A stretch of DNA of 64,000 nt, from the NCBI GenBank assembly GCA_032622095.1, contig CP136066.1:174901164-174965163 (forward strand), given 5' to 3'. The position numbers and the translations under genes were made by a program. The number at the start of each line of letters is the position of its first letter. The stretch's first letter is position 1. Under the pieces are notes generated by a model. That model had not been told where the DNA came from, did not search any database, and saw only the letters and a program-made list of their open reading frames with translations. Shown in pieces: positions 1 through 10,149 of the stretch. The stretch is from Siphonodentalium dalli (Eukaryota; Mollusca; Scaphopoda; Gadilida; Siphonodentaliidae).

Positions 1-230
1 CGTATGGTTGTAGTTATCCCATATTCCCACTCCGAGGATAACAAAGCTTCCTTTTTTACCAATTAGCTCCCGGATAGTACTGTCAAATTTAGATGCGTGA
101 TCAGAGCCATGGATGGCAACACGTCGCGCAGTCAGTGATCCGTCACACGTCGTTATTGCCGAACGGATAATAGGCCTGCATTCTCCCAAAATAACATTAA
201 TTCCAGAACACAGAGTGACATTTTTTTCGT
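1..230 (-). CDS. partial internal exon of an unrecognised host-like gene, off the left edge
   Basis: On the minus strand, 1-230 is open in one frame for about 76 codons and reads like real protein. Pieces include VILGECRPIIRS, RRVAIHGSDHASKF and GSFVILGVGIWDNYN. It is preceded by a good splice acceptor: a T-rich tract and CAG at 231-233 (minus strand GCTATTTTTCAG), with the reading frame in phase across it. The exon runs past position 1, so its 3' end and the rest of the gene are missing. The GSFVILGVGIWDN stretch after an RRVAIHGSDHASKF segment faintly recalls secreted esterase-like or NXPE-like proteins of invertebrates, but I cannot name the family. No other exon of this gene is identified in the window; upstream exons would lie at higher coordinates. 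Confidence 0.55.
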
Positions 231-233
231 CTG

Positions 234-861
234 AAAAATAGCATTATCGACAATGGTGAATTGAAATTACATGTCCGTACATATATGAGTGTGGATAAAT
301 CATGAGAATAAACAAACCATCAATACTATAATATTTTAAAACTTTTGTCACAGGGTAGAGATACTCACTTGTATGCAATTTCTGTAAATATCGTGTACTT
401 GGCGGTTTACACAGAAATTACAGGCACCAAATCATGTGTGCGACAACTGAGCTCGTCTACAGTTAAGTTGGAAAGAACAGTGAGTCGTTAACTCAGACGG
501 AGTCACGTGGTCGATTGAAATACTTGTTTGCACGTTAACTTATATATGGGGCCGACATACCGTTATATTCAAATCATTAGCAGCATTCTCTGGAGGTCTC
601 TTGATATTTATTCATATTTTAGAAAATTATAACTAGAAATAATAATATGCGATGAAGACTATTATGTTATTCATATATGAACATGTTGTTAAAGCGTTTA
701 TCGGGTGACACACAAGATGATGTTGCTATATATAGGTGTTGATTTAGAAAATGCACTCTAAATTCCGTTGGGTATAGGATTTTAGCCCAAGAGCATAGTA
801 ATCGGGTGTTGGGCAGTTTAGCAAGATATGTTTACTAAAATGTACCCAATATGTAATAGTT
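234..861. other. intron or intergenic DNA
   Basis: AT-rich sequence next to the acceptor of the edge exon. No coding frame, RNA gene or repeat was recognised. It is probably intron of the edge gene. Confidence 0.4.
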
Positions 862-942
862 AGAGCACAAGAATAGTTCTTTACCAGAATAAATCGAGTC
901 GGAGACGAGATTTATTCTGGTAAAGAACTATTCGCGTGCTCT
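862..942. repeat. near-perfect 34-bp inverted repeat (hairpin)
   Basis: Arms 862-895 and 909-942 are reverse complements with only two mismatches, around a 13-nt loop (896-908). Each arm contains GTTCTTTACCAGAATAAATC or its complement. Such a long near-perfect stem is recent or selected. Confidence 0.85.
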
Positions 943-1382
943 GACCGACTTAGAGCACAATTGACCGCACATAATGCGATTATCTCGAAATACGCAATTG
1001 ATCGTGCGTTGAACACGACGTACAATCCGTGCGCTGGCCGAGATGAACACAATGACCCGTTAGCCACACCAATCATCGTGATTACCCATGCAGTGATCGC
1101 CGTTGAATGTGAATAAATATGTCCGAAACGACACGGATTAACGTGTGACCCGTTTTCACAAACCAAGTCACTCGCAGATGTGTTTGGAAAGTCAAATGTG
1201 GAAGTCGCATGATTGTGTCTTACTATTATTATAAATACATTGTATAAGTGGATCATGAATTCCGAAGAAGTCTGTCTGCCAGAATGATGACATGGAATTT
1301 GACCTGTAACCAACAACCAACTACTTTTGCCAAAGGTAATGCTGCACATCATTATTATGTGATAAACGTGTCGCCTTTTCAA
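877..1382. other. open region on both strands, coding status unresolved
   Basis: The minus strand is open for 156 codons (912-1382). The plus strand is open from 877 to a TAA at 1114-1116 and then again to about 1,210 in the same frame; the plus-strand peptide (LRAQLTAHNAIISKYAIDRA, DPLATPIIVITHAVIAVECE) has a more protein-like composition. Neither reading matches a family I recognise and no clear splice sites frame it. It could be an exon or a degraded mobile-element ORF. Confidence 0.2.
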
Positions 1383-1740
1383 GAAACTGTTTCGAAATTA
1401 CTACCATAATAGTCCATTGGTTCCTCCAGTTTCTCCAGATACAAGTTCTGTTGTTAGTTATATCGGATATGTGGAGCGCTATATTGTGAAGTGGTGATTC
1501 TGTTGGATCATTGGATCTATCACTATATTTAGTGGTTCTAAATGTAAATGTTAATTCGTTTAGTTTCATCGTTGGATTAGTGGTCCTGAGAATATTTTCG
1601 GAACTGGATTAGTTTTGTGGAATAATTATAATAAATGTAATTATGCTACTAGTTAATAAATAATTTAACCAATGCATGTGTTGCTATTTCCACCCACCCC
1701 CCGTTCGTCCTGTTGATGTATTATATATATATATATTGTA
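1383..1740. other. no recognised feature; short TA run
   Basis: Noncoding AT-rich sequence. A short TATATATATATA tract lies at about 1,723-1,736, next to the start of the following inverted-repeat element. Confidence 0.4.
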
Positions 1741-2139
1741 ATTTTGGTAAATCACACCCAATTCCCAAGGCTGGCAAACTAATATTTCAGTGATATCCCA
1801 TTATTCGACACTCGCCACTCTTAACAAACAAATCGCGCGGTCGTTTCAATATAGCTTCAGTTATTATACAAGAGGACCGCATGCACTCCCCTTATACGCC
1901 GCCCTATATATGTGCCTGCTTAGTATATTAGAGGTGCATAAATAGTAACGGCAGTATAATGGCAGTGTGTTTGGGGGTAGCAGAGCACTGTTCGTGCCCC
2001 TGTTGCCTCTGGTAATTGAAGCTACTTCGAAGCGCCCGTGCGATTTGTCTGTTGTGAGTTGCGTTTGCCTAACAATGGGGTAATCATTGAACTATTCATT
2101 CGCCAGCCTTGGGAATCGGTGTGCTTTACCAAAATTCAG
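1741..2139. mobile_element. MITE-like element with about 40-bp terminal inverted repeats
   Basis: The left end (AATTTTGGTAAATCACACCC, then AATTCCCAAGGCTGGC) is repeated in inverted form at the right end (GCCAGCCTTGGGAATCGG, then TGTGCTTTACCAAAATT). The element is about 400 bp and encodes nothing. I could not define a target-site duplication, so the superfamily is open. Confidence 0.7.
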
Positions 2140-2242
2140 GGAACGATTGCAACAATGGGATTGTGCTCTAAATAGTGATAATGCACTATCAGAAATCATC
2201 TGATTTTAAAGTCTCGTGATTCATTTCGGGCCGATTTCCGGT

Positions 2243-2254
2243 CAACATGGCGGC
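2243..2254 (+). promoter_or_regulatory. possible YY1-like site in the LINE leader
   Basis: CAACATGGCGGC resembles the YY1 core (AAnATGGCGGC). It lies about 145 bp upstream of ORF1, where some LINEs carry a YY1 site in an internal promoter. This is a motif match only. Confidence 0.2.
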
Positions 2255-2397
2255 GTAGTTGTAAAATTGTCAACACAGCGCGGTTTTTCTCCATTTATTG
2301 TCTTATCGCAGCAAATAATAAGAGAAAAGTATCATCAAAGCATAGTTTATAAATATATTGGACATTCCTCTGCTTTGTTTTGTGCGATCTCCAAACG

Positions 2398-3330
2398 ATG
2401 GCGACGGAAATAAGGAGACCTCTAACTGTCAGTTTCAACAAAGGAATTTTCGAAAAGGTCAGGGGTGAGGATATACTGCGTAGCGCAGAGAAAGTTGTAC
2501 GTGCCGACCATATTCTGTGTGTGCAATTATCCAAGGACTTATGCCTCATAACAGTGAGTACCCCTGATGAAAAAAATGATCTCCTACAAAAAGGTATAAG
2601 GCTATATGGAAATTTTATTTGGCCACAAGATGTTGAAAAGAGAACCACAGTAGTGACAATAATTGACGCACCATTTGAGATGGACGATTCGCTACTCACG
2701 GAGAGCCTGAAACCATATGGGGAATTATTATATGCCACAATGCGTAGAGGGACATATAGAGGGTCTATAATTGAAGACGGCAGGAGGTGGATACAAATTG
2801 AAGATTGTAAAGAAATACCCAACATCATAAAGGTCGCTGGATTCGAAATTGGAATTTCATCTGACATGACCCAATTAAACTGTAAACACTGCAATTTGAC
2901 ACACTTCCCAACAAATGTGTGTAAAGAGTCACGTGATGCAAATCGTAAGTGTGGAAATTGTCTGAGCACTAATCACTACTCATACCAATGCAAAGATCCA
3001 GTAGTGTGCCGATCTTGTGGAGGACAATTTCACAAATCAGTGAACTGCCCTCAACGTGCACGTGAGAGTGAGGAATACAACGGGTTTCCCCAACTACCGA
3101 ACAACGAACATCGACAAGCTTACCGTGGTGGGCCAATCAACATGTATAAACAGGATGACAGTTATCTCCACTCATCAAATGACAATATTGAGCCTTCCGA
3201 TAAACAATCAGAAGCCGCTAACAATCCAGAATCGACGCACGTGACCATCGACAAATCGAAGCAGGCACATGAAACCAAAAAGGCTAAACCCCCGAAACCG
3301 ACCATCGACTCGCTCATTCTTGGAGCTATA
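2398..3330 (+). pseudogene. LINE ORF1, N-terminal part: RRM-like domain and CCHC zinc knuckles
   Basis: This is the gag-like RNA-binding protein of the LINE, expected to bind element RNA in the ribonucleoprotein. The start chosen is ATG 2398, which has A at -3 and G at +4. An RRM-like region (about residues 75-160, RTTVVTIIDAPFEMDDSLLT then LKPYGELLYA) is followed by three cysteine/histidine motifs: CKHCNLTHFPTNVC (CX2CX3HX5C), CGNCLSTNHYSYQC and CRSCGGQFHKSVNC (both classic CX2CX4HX4C knuckles). A Lys/Pro-rich linker leads to the esterase-like domain. The frame is lost at about 3,325-3,330, where two extra bases shift it; the frame then runs on out of register to a stop at 3426. Confidence 0.8.
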
Positions 3331-3941
3331 GTAATTGCAGGGACATCAAAGTTGACAAACCAAATGCAAAACTTGTATCCATGTCCGGTGCTTCATTTGA
3401 ACACATTGATAAACTTATCGGCATAGCGAAGGATATCCCTGACATTAATCCTGAGAACATTACATCTGTGACAATTCACTTGGGCACAAACGATATTACA
3501 AACACAAATGCAAGTGATTCGCGAGTGATCTACTGGTTCAACAAAGCTTTGACACAGATCACAAATGAATTTAAAAATGCGACTGTAAACCTTTGCAGCA
3601 TTCCACCCAGGAAAGTAACCGGTGGAAAGTCACAACCGCACAACTCGGCAGCATTTGATGTTAATGGATACATGCGAATGCATTGCGACATAACCGACAA
3701 TTTCACGTTCATTGACAATGACCTCTTATTTATAAAGGATGGAGATATTGTTAAAACGCTATTCAAGGACGACCAAGATGGAGTGCACCTCAGCCCGAAG
3801 GGTAAGGATAAGCTCGCGGCCGCACTAAATGGAACCGTCGATGACTATGATGAGGAGGCAACTCAACAAAAAAAGCGAACAAGGGTTGAGCTCACACCAT
3901 CGCCAGAACAACGCAAAAACGGGCGCACTGGGCTAGAATGA
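3327..3941 (+). pseudogene. LINE ORF1, C-terminal part: SGNH hydrolase (esterase)-like domain
   Basis: In frame 3381-3941 the protein shows SGNH signatures: HLGTNDI (block III, GTND) and DGVHLSPKGKDKL (block V, with the Asp and His of the catalytic pair). The nucleophile block (GDS) should lie just upstream; LGAIVIAG in one frame and CRDIKVDKPNAKLVSMSG in the other flank a two-base insertion at about 3,325-3,330 that destroys it. Esterase domains of this type occur in ORF1 of CR1-group LINEs, where they probably act on lipids or membranes. The domain ends in a basic tail and a TGA at 3939-3941. That stop is in the same frame as the long ORF that follows. Confidence 0.8.
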
Positions 3942-6476
3942 ACTGATAAGTGGGACAGCTACTGTCCCACAAACCACACAATCAACACCAGTGGTCAACC
4001 GTTTCACTCCCAAATCGCAACGAAGCAAACTGTAGATGCAGAAGTGTACATTGGAAATAGCTCAGACGTGGAAACCCACACCAGCGGGGATTTCCCGATC
4101 ATGGCCCAATATTTTGAAAACAACCGTTCAGTTGACCAATTTAGATCCATGGAAAACCCCACCAACGGGGATTCCCCGATAATTGCCCAATGTTTTGAAA
4201 ACAACCGTTTAGTTGACCTATTTAACTCGGGCGTCCGACGAGACCAAATCAATTTTTCTGTTACTTCTCAAATGAACTGTACCGCGCAGATTGAAATCAA
4301 TCAGGCACGTAATGGTCAGCTACAAAGGCCAGGTTTTTATAACAATCAGACACCTGATTATGCTAACACGGTCAGCACGAGAGACCAATTTAATACCATT
4401 GTCATTTCGCAAAAGAAACGCCCCGTATTGCCACCAATCGATCCGACATGTGCTGGTCAACGTCAAAACATTTCCACATGTAAACGTGTCACGATAGGGG
4501 ATTCCCATTATTATAGTAACCCTATTCGAGAGGAAGCTTGTCTGGGTATTGTTGATCAAATTACGCCAAACGGAAACAATTCTACACTGTCTGACAACTG
4601 CCTGGAAAGCTTGCGCGTAAATACTGACCACACTAATGTGGCGACTTTTGACTGCACCGTAAATGACCACAGCATAGATACCAGTAATAACCGATGCGAT
4701 AATATGGGAGTAAAACGTTGTCCACTTAATACTATAAGCTTGGATGAGGTGAACATGAAACGCACATACACTATGAATTGTGATAATAACACTGTTCATA
4801 AAATTGTCACGAACGAATTAACAGATTATGTGTATACTAACAATCATGACGAATCTGTTAAGGGAGGTAATTCTAAAAATAATAACAGCGGCAATTACGA
4901 CCATTCATATATGGTTGAGTATAATATGGGAGATAACTCACATATACGATGTGGAAGTATATACACTAACACATATGTTAATCATAATAATGGTTTTGCA
5001 GCAAGCATTGATAAAGTTCTCATTGATTTTGGTGCTAATATGAAGCCCCATTATGAAATATGTGATCCTGATTTTAAATGTGCTAATGTTAATGAAAATT
5101 GCTGTCTTGACAGCGATTTTGTTTCTCTTGTGGATGCTGAGTATATGACATACCGGTACTCGCCTAGTATGGTTGATCACATATCTATGAGTGCTAGTAA
5201 CTGTTGTGTAAATGGTGAAGAGGTGGAGAATAGAACTCCAAACTCTGGCAACGCTATTTATGACCATATTGTCACAAATGGTCATGAGGAATGCGATTTT
5301 GAAACTTATTCTGAAAATAGTGTTAGCAGCGATATACATAAATCTATTGTTATGGTTGCTGATTTTATACCACATGCTACTGGTATAAATGACCATAATG
5401 TCATTGATGGTGACTGTGATGTAAAATTTTGTGCTAGAAAAAAATATTACGCTTTTCGTGTACACAATTTGGAGAAAGATGCACTACAATCGGACAGAAG
5501 ATGTACCAATTATTTAGCACAAAAACAGGGTGGAGATTTTAATAGCGATTGTGAGAAAATGGAATACGAATATAATTGTACTCACGATAGAATTGTGAAT
5601 TACACGACAAGATCTCACACATCGGATATAACTTTGAGATCGTTTAATGGTAGCCATCCTGAATTGTCTGATTATATCAGGGATGCAAGGGAAATATTGT
5701 ACGGTGACTTAGATGACCAATCGATTGATGTCAATGGACATGAGTATTCAAGAATATCAATGCCCATCGACATCACGGACAATACTACACCAAATAAAGA
5801 TAATAGGGAAGAAAAATATTGTGCTGTAAATCAGTATACAGGTGAATACAATTGTGGTATTATGAGCACAAATGTTACTCATGAAAATAATTGTGTTGCA
5901 AATGATGTTAACATATGTAGCACCGATCATTATGTATCTGTTGTTAATGATAATTGTATGCCATATCATGCTTGCACTGATAATTACAATCATTGGATTC
6001 CAAAACATGGTAAATATCGGAACATGAACATAGATTATGAAGATAACATAGACCAAGATAAAATAAACGCACACACAAACTCGTGTACTTCGATCACAGA
6101 AAACGACATACAACCGAAACTCTCCGAAATTCTTGGAAACGTTAGGGAAACCCTGTATGGCTACATAGACGACCAACTTTTATTAGAACCGAACGAAATA
6201 TCATCTGTGTCTCAAAAAACGCCAACTGGCAATAACCAGTCGACACTTGTGAATGCCCCACAAAGTAACAAAACGGTATCTATTCTGTCTATTAACGTAT
6301 GCGGTCTACGACAAAAATTACATTACCCTGAGTTTCAAAATATGTGCCAAAACCATGACATCATATGTTTCATGGAAACCAAGACTGATGACTGTGATGT
6401 ACTTGAATTGCCTGGTTATACATTCTACATGAAAAATAGACAGAAAAATTATCTAATATCAGATCTGGAGGAATAG
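3942..6476 (+). pseudogene. LINE ORF2, long N-terminal Asn/Cys/His-rich region and start of the AP endonuclease
   Basis: The frame is open from the codon after the ORF1 stop (3942) to 6476. The first in-frame ATG is 4101, in a good context (A at -3, G at +4). The first 740 or so codons match no domain I know. They are rich in Asn, Asp, Cys, His and Tyr, with DNA as AT-rich as the flanks, yet contain no stop. Two internal repeats are visible: a 27-codon tandem duplication (4,071-4,151 and 4,152-4,232, sharing the GENNR-like FENNR and VD segments) and a 20-residue motif at 5,661-5,720 (ELSDYIRDAREILYGDLDDQ) and 6,117-6,176 (KLSEILGNVRETLYGYIDDQ), 10 of 20 identical. The endonuclease begins at about 6,276 (VSILSINVCGL, then CFMETKTD, carrying the family's Asn and Glu). 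The frame is lost at about 6,440-6,465. Confidence 0.7.
3950..3970 (+). promoter_or_regulatory. perfect stem-loop 8 nt after the ORF1 stop codon
   Basis: GTGGGACAG (3950-3958), loop CTA, CTGTCCCAC (3962-3970): a perfect 9-bp stem with a 3-nt loop. It starts 8 nt after TGA 3939-3941. The downstream ORF continues in the same frame with no stop from 3942. Position and stability resemble structures that promote stop readthrough or reinitiation. The role is inferred. Confidence 0.45.
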
Positions 6477-7140
6477 TGGTAGGAGTCCGTGATAATACCC
6501 AGATTAACGTCCGGGTTATCCCTACAAATTGTAAATTCGTTTCGTGGTTTGAGATACATAGTCAATCATCGGGAAACCTGTTTAGATTAATATTGGGTGC
6601 AATATATATCCCACCAGAGAGCAGTAGATACACCTCAACCGATGCAATGGTACAAATAGAATCAGAATACCTTGATTTCATCGAACGATGGGATGATGTA
6701 AAACTCATATTAACTGGTGACTTTAATTCACGGGTCAGCACAGACATAGATTTTGCGATAATCGATGATGACGATCTACTTCTCCTACAATCGTGTATAC
6801 TTGATCAAATATGCGATCATTTGGCACGGATAGATGATACAGGATGGTCACGTGAGCGCACAAGTAAGGACGAATCAAAGAATAGTTACGGTAACAAACT
6901 ACTTGACTTTTGTAAACGTAATATATTCTCTATCCTTAACGGAAGAGTGGGACAAGATATAAATGTTGGAGCCCTGACGTGCAAAGATGCACCAGTGGTT
7001 GATTATTCTATATGCTCGTCATCGACTATCCCTATCATCAGGGACTTTCACATACTGGATTACAATGCATTATTTTCCGACATACACGCTGGCATATTGT
7101 CACTATCATATCGTGGGACAAACCTGGTGAAACTTCTTAC
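6461..7140 (+). pseudogene. LINE ORF2, AP endonuclease domain (second part)
   Basis: After the frame change the endonuclease continues as RSGGIVVGVRDN, GAIYIPPE, LILTGDFNSR (the GDFN active-site motif), VVDYSICS and SDIHAGIL, the last in place of the usual SDH. This domain nicks the genomic target to prime reverse transcription. The Asp and Asn of GDFN are present; the terminal SDH histidine is displaced by one residue, probably by mutation. The frame is lost again at about 7,130-7,150. Confidence 0.8.
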
Positions 7141-8100
7141 CCTAGTGTTCTTTCAAACGAGGTCAAAACGAAACGGGTTTGTAAACCTAAATGGAATAAT
7201 ATTAAAAGTGGCGACTTTGTTTGTAATCTAGACACGAGCTATATTTCTTTAGTAACGTCGAAACTTGACAATCTAATGTCGTCTGAAACCGAAGTGGATG
7301 ATAACTCTCGCGCAATAAATGAAATTGTACAAGATATTACAAACATAGTGATAGGCGCAGCTCACAAAACATTCGGTACCAGTGTATACTCATCGAACCG
7401 ACCAACAGCAACTCGTAAGCATCACAATAAACCATGGTTCACAGTTAACTGTAAAACAGCGCGCAAAGAATACCGAAAATCTGAAAGAACTTTTAAATCT
7501 AAACGTGACGCTTTCTCGAAATGTTCGATGAAGAGAGCAGCCAAATTGTACAAACGAGAAATGGACTCGGCTATTAAGAAACACAAAGAGGCAATGGATA
7601 TGAAAATGTCAAATATGAAATCTCACAACCCGCGCGACTTTTGGAAACTTTTAACAAGTAAAGAACCACAAAAGAATCGTGTTATCCAAATGGCACCATT
7701 GACTGAATTCTTTCGCGATTTAAACGCCGATTATGTGCAGGATAAGCCCCCCGAAATTCCGAAACTTTCGGATCGTATGCCAACTGTTGAAAATTTAGAT
7801 AAACCCATTAGTGAGACGGAAATAGAACTAGCACTAAAGTGCCTAAAGAATAATAAGTCGAGCGGACACGACAACATACTGAACGAGTATCTGAAAACAT
7901 CATCCCCGCGACTGATGGAGATATATCACAAACTTTTTAATAAGATTTTGGACTCGGGTTGTGTGCCCACTGAATGGTTCATTGGAACGATTATACCTAT
8001 ATATAAAAATAAGGGTAACCCAAATGACCCCAAGAACTATAGGCCTATCACACTTCTGAGTTGTTTTGGTAAATTGTTCACAAAGATTCTGTCTAATTGA
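7130..8100 (+). pseudogene. LINE ORF2, linker and N-terminal half of reverse transcriptase
   Basis: A basic linker (KPWFTVNCKTARKEYRKSER, then a DFWKLL motif) common to CR1-group ORF2 proteins leads into reverse transcriptase motifs: SSGHDNILNEYLK, then GTIIPIYKNKG, then NYRPITLLSCFGKLFTKIL. The frame stops at an in-frame TGA, 8098-8100, where related elements normally carry a sense codon (probably CGA to TGA). The same frame resumes at once. Confidence 0.85.
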
Positions 8101-8886
8101 CTAAATGAGTTTGTCGAAGATAATGATATTCTGCTTCAGAATCAGACGGGCTTCCGCAGAAAATTATCGACGTTAGACAACATTTTTATACTTCATATTT
8201 TGAGTGAATTGTCAAAAACATTGAAGTCAAGACTCATATGCGCTTTTATCGACTTTGAAAAAGCGTTTGATAAGGTGTGGCGCCCCGAGCTATGGTCAAA
8301 ACTACTGCAATATGGAATAAGTGGGAAAGTATTCAAAATAGTCACGAATATGTACAGAAATATAAAATCATGTATTCAGGTTAATGGGAATAAATCTGAT
8401 TATTTCCCATGCCTTTCAGGAGTCAGACAGAGTGAAAACTTGTCCCCTTCATTATTCTCTCTTTTCCTGAATGATCTTCAAACCTTTATGGATAATCAAA
8501 ACGGAATAAGTCTTAACAAAATCGGAAGAGAATTGGAAACTGAACTGGGTATATTACTAGATCTATTCCTAATTTTATACGCAGACGATACAGTTATTTT
8601 AGCAGATGGCCCCAGAAAACTCCAGAAACACCTTGACAAATTTAGCGAATATTGCGAAAAATGGAAACTGAAAGTTAATGTTGAAAAAACAAAAAATTTA
8701 GTCCTTTCAGGACGCAGCGTACCAAAACATCGTGTTTTCAAATATGATGGTAAAATCATTGAAAGGTTTCAGAACTTCACTTATTTGGTAATAAACTTCA
8801 GACGATCTGGCTCTTTCGCGGCAGAAAAAACAACTCTTGTAGAAAAAAGCAACAAAAGCTATGTACGCATTAATTGGAAAGTCTAG
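8101..8886 (+). pseudogene. LINE ORF2, reverse transcriptase catalytic core
   Basis: It continues in frame after the TGA: NQTGFRRKLSTLDNIF, ICAFIDFEKAFDKVW (first catalytic Asp), LSGVRQSENLSPSLFSLFLN (normally RQGxxLSP; Gly to Ser here) and LILYADDTVILAD (the YADD catalytic pair, intact), then KLKVNVEKTKNLVLS. The catalytic residues survive although the protein is broken on both sides. The frame slips at about 8,855-8,860 and reaches a stop at 8886. Confidence 0.9.
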
Positions 8887-9757
8887 AAAAAATTGCCTGT
8901 CGATCAGAAATATGTTTTTGTCTCTTTGATTCCTTGGTTTCGCCTATTGCTTCGTATGGATGTGAAATTTGGGGATTTGCTAACAACGATATAGTTGAAA
9001 ACTTACACCGGAAATTCATTAAACACATCTTAAGATTAAAACCATCTACCCCGAATTACATGGTGTATGGCGAAAGCAGACGGCTACCGCTTAGTATAAT
9101 GATTAACACACGAATGATCAAGTTTTGGTGCAAGTGGTAAACAACGAAGATCGCATATATAGCAAAGTACTATATAAGTTAGCTTATAGCTTATCACATG
9201 AAAATGATTATTGTTTTCCATGGCTCCGTAAGATTCGCGACATTTTGCTTGATTCTAGTCAATCCCACTTATTGGCAGCTGATCGAATTCAGAATGTAGA
9301 CCAGCTAACTGATTATGTAAGATGCTGCCTTATAGAATAATTTGTTTCGAGTTGGTCGACAGACATTGATAACTCTAGCAGAGGTGTCATTTATAGAATA
9401 TACAAGCACAATTTCCACTTTGAAGAATATCTAGATTGTAGTAATAGAAACGATCGAGAAACTTTATGTAAATTCTGAACGTGCAACCACAAACTCCCAG
9501 TTGAGGTGGGTAGATGGCAAAACATTGATCTCGAAGATCGTATTTGCACGCTATGCTCTTCGACAAGAGTTGGCGATGAATTCCACTACTTGTTTAAGTG
9601 TGAACACTTTAATTTTCTTAGAAACCGCCTACTGCCGAAATAATTCACTGAAAGACCAAATGTTATAGTCATGAGCGAATTACTAAATACAAAAGACAAA
9701 CATTTATATCGCCGGCTATGTATATTAATACGACACATTATAAAGGAATTTAATTAG
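8858..9757 (+). pseudogene. LINE ORF2, thumb and C-terminal zinc-finger region, multiply broken
   Basis: The thumb-like part is in two frames: 8,858-8,930 (KAMYALIGKSRKNC) and 8,925-9,140 (LFDSLVSPIASYGCEIWGF, typical of CR1/L2 ORF2). From 9,125 to 9,757 one frame can be followed with stops at 9338-9340, 9476-9478 and 9641-9643. It carries the C-terminal motif RICTLCSSTRVGDEFHYLFK followed by Cys, a CCHC-type finger conserved at the end of these proteins. The true end of ORF2 is TAG 9755-9757. Confidence 0.8.
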
Positions 9758-9955
9758 ATTAGGAAGGTGTATTACCCATTGGCACAATGATATCATAAAT
9801 TTGTATATTACAGCGATGTTACATGTATATCTGATCATATGTCTTTTATATAACACTGTTATGTTCTAGATAAACCATGTTGACCACATATACACATATA
9901 ATTATCTCCATACCTTTATTAAGGGAGTGAGAAATGAATGAATTGAATTGAATTG
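9758..9955 (+). other. LINE 3' UTR and GAATT-repeat tail
   Basis: About 200 bp of noncoding sequence ends in AATGAATTGAATTGAATTG-like repeats. CR1/L2-group elements typically end in a short tandem repeat rather than poly(A). No polyadenylation stretch is present. Confidence 0.7.
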
Positions 9956-10011
9956 CCAATGGTTCATCATGATCACGACCGGACCACGCCGTGTTGTTAA
10001 AACAAAGTAAA

Positions 10012-10081
10012 ATGGTTGACGATTTAGTTATCAGCAAGTTGAACGAATGTGGCTTTATGGAACTAAAGAAGGAATTCGAGG
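10012..10081 (+). CDS. candidate small first exon (SAM-like peptide)
   Basis: ATG 10012 (context AAAATGG) opens a 23-codon frame (MVDDLVISKLNECGFMELKK then EFEG) that ends at a possible splice donor, GTATAT at 10082. The peptide resembles the first helices of SAM-like domains, with a pattern of Leu/Ile plus CGF and ELKKEFEG. No downstream exon was found. It may be a host gene start, a fragment carried by a mobile element, or chance. Confidence 0.25.
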
Positions 10082-10149
10082 GTATATAGATTCATTACAC
10101 AACCATATATTGATAGCATTTGAATCACTAACGGGTTTGTGTCTACGGA

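Larger units (their letters stand above)
2144..9955 (+). mobile_element. near full-length, inactivated CR1/L2-type non-LTR retrotransposon
   Basis: One element read left to right: a 5' leader, ORF1 (RNA-binding domain with CCHC knuckles and SGNH hydrolase-like domain), a long novel region, AP endonuclease, reverse transcriptase, a C-terminal CCHC-type finger, a 3' UTR and a GAATT-repeat tail at 9,933-9,955. An ORF1 esterase plus an APE endonuclease without RNase H is the known layout of the CR1/L2 group. At least six frameshifts and four nonsense codons make it inactive. The 5' boundary is uncertain; it lies somewhere between the MITE end and ORF1. At roughly 7.8 kb it is longer than typical CR1-group elements because of the inserted 740-codon region. 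Confidence 0.85.

Noticed and set aside
1321-1569. 82-codon minus-strand frame
   Set aside because: The composition is typical of noncoding AT-rich DNA; no domain and no splice sites.
2216-2413. 65-codon frame upstream of LINE ORF1
   Set aside because: It lies in the LINE leader, overlaps the start of ORF1 in another frame and has no recognisable domain.
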